NCBI GenBank assembly: GCA_021234155.1
Contig: JAJEKV010000026.1
Location: 16,300,283 to 16,364,282, forward strand
Origin: Isoetes taiwanensis
Lineage: Eukaryota; Streptophyta; Lycopodiopsida; Isoetales; Isoetaceae
Length of the DNA stretch: 64,000 bases
Direction of reading: 5' to 3'
The notes beneath the pieces were generated by a model. It ran no database searches and was not told the origin of the DNA. It was given only the letters and a program-made list of their open reading frames with translations. This document shows positions 61,736 to 64,000 of the stretch, piece by piece; the first letter of the stretch is position 1, and each line of letters starts with the position of its first letter. The translations under genes were made by a program, and so were the position numbers.

Positions 61736-64000
61736 TTTTTTGATGAACGTGGGTTTTTATTGCTCAAAAGAATACAAAAAGTACATGGGGGACTCAAAAC
61801 CCAGTGGAGAAGATGTCCACTAGAGCAACACTACCCACCACATACATAACATAGAAAAGCAAAGAATACATATCACCATGAGCACAACTGGCTATGAATA
61901 AGTCTAAACTCAAGATATCGCTCCCAAATGATACTTTTGACGTCATCCTTTAAGGAAAAACACTTGTATGCCTTTACAAGGCGACTACGAGCATCGCTAA
62001 GCACTTGCATATCTGAAAAGACATGTCCCTTGAAGATGAGAAGATTTTGTCTCTTTCGGATGGACCAGATGATCCAAGCGGATGCTAAGTGGATAGATAG
62101 ATAGATGCCCGAGAAGAAATGAACTCATTTAGGAAAGAGAGCAGTAATTAAGAATGGTTTAATCCATAGATCCTCTTTGCCAACTTGTCCCAAGAACTAG
62201 GATAGACTGACAATAGGACCTGCTGACTATTCAAGTCACAATGGAAAAGGGTCAAAAGCCACTGCCAAGCAGTCGAACATGGTGACACAAGAAAAAGTAG
62301 TGCTCAATTGTCTCATTCCTCTGCATGCAAAGAGGGCAGATCACTGAGACTTCTGGACAAAATCTATGAACAGCAGTGTTTACCCGCACGCATCTATGAA
62401 TGATCTGCCACCATAAGATAGATAGCTTAGGATGGAGCAATTTATCCCATACCCATCGCCAGATTGCTTTTCGATGAGGCTCAGGGATAACTAAAGGCCA
62501 CTTTGGCGATGGAAGAAACACTTCAGGATGAAGCAGAACCGCATACATCGAGTGCACTAGGTGCCCCTTCTTAACACTGCCATGAACCACCCAGAGCTGG
62601 GGAGCCACGTCTTGTGGATGTGGAGGAAGAAAAGCAGCTACTTTTTTCCAAATGCCACAGTCCCAACGAAGAAGGAGGAACTTCAATTTGAACTCATTCC
62701 ACGTCAACAATCTTGTCTCATTATACCATGCAGATACTGTGAGCACATCGGATGCTCGTCATTGACGCTGCGTCAATGGATGGACAGAAGAGACCAGGGG
62801 ACGATCCGCCTGGCCGTCACCCAAAGGGATTCACCAACAACTGGCTGTAGGATCTGTGTGGGCCATCGGATGGAACTGAAACAAAGTGCGCACAGTCTTC
62901 CAAGCAGCTAGCAACCCCTTGAGGAAAGAAGATGCATTAGAATATGGAGAAAGTAGATAGAATAATGCCCATGGGAGGAATGGCTTAATGGATGGAGAGC
63001 CAAAGGAAATGCACATATGTAAAGACTGATGAATGAGACGCAGACCTGGGGAATTATCAGCATTATTTAAAATCCGCCATATGGACTTAGAAATCAGCAC
63101 CTTGCTCTAGAGAAGAAAGTGAATCATCCCCAGCCCTCCATAAAGTTTAGGCATAATGCACCTCTTCCAACTAATTTTAACATCAGCTCCTTCTTTAGTG
63201 CCACCCCAAATAAAGTTCCTGACAGTATGAACAATAAGCGGCATCTTTGTCTGTGGTGTAAGCAAGATGGATGCCATATAGACATGTGTACTACTCAGAA
63301 CTGACTTTGCCACAGTTACACGGCCAGCCATAGATAACTTAGCCGTGAACTTAGCCATAGACGCTTCTCCAGATGAGAGGTGTATACCAACTGGAATGCC
63401 CAGAAGCCTAGTTGCCTTCCCATCAGGAAGAACCTTCCATGGAAATGCAACCACAGAAGACGGCACTGGATAGTCTAGGGCCCACAAGGCAGTACACTTT
63501 TGCCATCCCACAAAGGTACCACAAGCCAAAGAGAAAATGTTCAACAAGGAAATGGTATTCTGCATCTGCTCATCAGCCATTACGAACAAGAAAGTGTCAT
63601 ATGCATACTGATTATAAATCTCCTGTGAACCATTATTCATGGGAAGACCATGCAAGATGCCTTCTTGCACTGCAAGAAAGAATACCTGAGAAAGAATCTC
63701 CGCCACAATTGTAAAAAGTAGTGGTGCCAAAGGACAGCCCTGGCGAATGCCACGTTCTACCTGAAAAAATATCGATGGTTCCGCTTGAAAAAGAACTGAA
63801 GAATGAGCAGAATAATGAAGTTTCATAACGTCTGTTGTGAAATGAGCACCAAAACCAAGACGTCAGAGGCACTACTCTAGGAAACTCCAGTTAACACTGT
63901 CATATGCTTTTGCAAAGTCCAGTTTCAAGTATACAATGGGGTAACCATGCATTCTATCCCAATAGAGACCCTCATATGTTGTTGCCACATTATTCAAGAT
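61729..64000 (-). mobile_element. LINE copy 2 (extends beyond the window)
   Basis: The T-tract 61730-61742 marks the 3' end of a minus-strand LINE homologous to copy 1. The 62252-62746 frame ends with KLSILWWQIIHRCVRVNTAV and the zf-RVT zinc motif CPLCMQRNETIEHYFFLC. The 63107-63826 frame holds RT: ERGIRQGCPLAPLLFTIVAE and NQYAYDTFLFVMADEQ. Here the catalytic YADD reads YAYD, so the first metal-binding Asp is lost, while copy 1 keeps YADD. Then WGGTKEGADVKISWKRCIMP. A short extra block (about 62090-62165, gatagatagatag and following) is absent from copy 1. Frames shift repeatedly, so this is a dead copy. Its 5' end lies past 64000. Confidence 0.88.

Overview
This window looks like nuclear DNA of a land plant with a large, repeat-rich genome. 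Plant evidence is a three-exon DnaJ/HSP40 gene with plant-style GT-AG introns, a relic of an EMS1/EXS-type receptor kinase, LTR elements primed by initiator tRNA-Met, and long (TA)n tracts. A fern or other seed-free plant is my best guess from the style of the elements, but the sequence does not prove it. Only one convincing host gene is present; nearly everything else is repeat or transposon.

Layout. 1-6590: two diverged copies of a ~3-3.6 kb AT-rich non-coding unit. 6591-15375: two copies of a ~4.64 kb unit; all the units run into (TA)n tracts, the last about 200 bp long. 16277-20985: a broken multi-exon gene or transposon of a family I cannot name. 22.6-23.4 kb: LINE reverse-transcriptase relic. 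25.8-27.5 kb: Copia and LINE relics. 27692-29428: a coiled-coil/Cys-rich gene of unknown function with one in-frame TAG. 30718-32055 (minus): intact DnaJ gene. 36559-49728: a complete Ty3/Gypsy chromovirus-like element with 1.6 kb LTRs and a perfect 5-bp target duplication. 50600-51230: receptor-kinase pseudogene. 52711-61165: an old LINE split by a young Copia element (54200-60201, 860-bp LTRs, 5-bp target duplication). 61729-64000: a second copy of that LINE, running off the window.

The main discovery candidate is inside the Gypsy element. Between the 5' LTR and gag it carries at least two long intact extra ORFs. The first (38838-40205) ends in a nearly complete, canonical histone H3 fold (about 100 residues, 39903-40202) fused to a long unrelated N-terminal region with a Gln/Asp-rich repeat. 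The second (40463-41854) has its own TATA-like box and a C-terminus weakly reminiscent of another histone fold. The same element has a chromodomain-like tail on its integrase. A retrotransposon carrying both a captured H3 and a chromodomain suggests chromatin targeting or chromatin mimicry. gag-pro carries a stop and frameshifts, while the H3 ORF and the RT-RNaseH-IN ORF are open.

A second pattern is technical or epigenetic. Between otherwise near-identical repeat copies, differences cluster at CAG/CTG sites in discrete blocks. This looks more like consensus error at CHG-methylated sites than ordinary mutation, so some frameshifts reported here may not be real.
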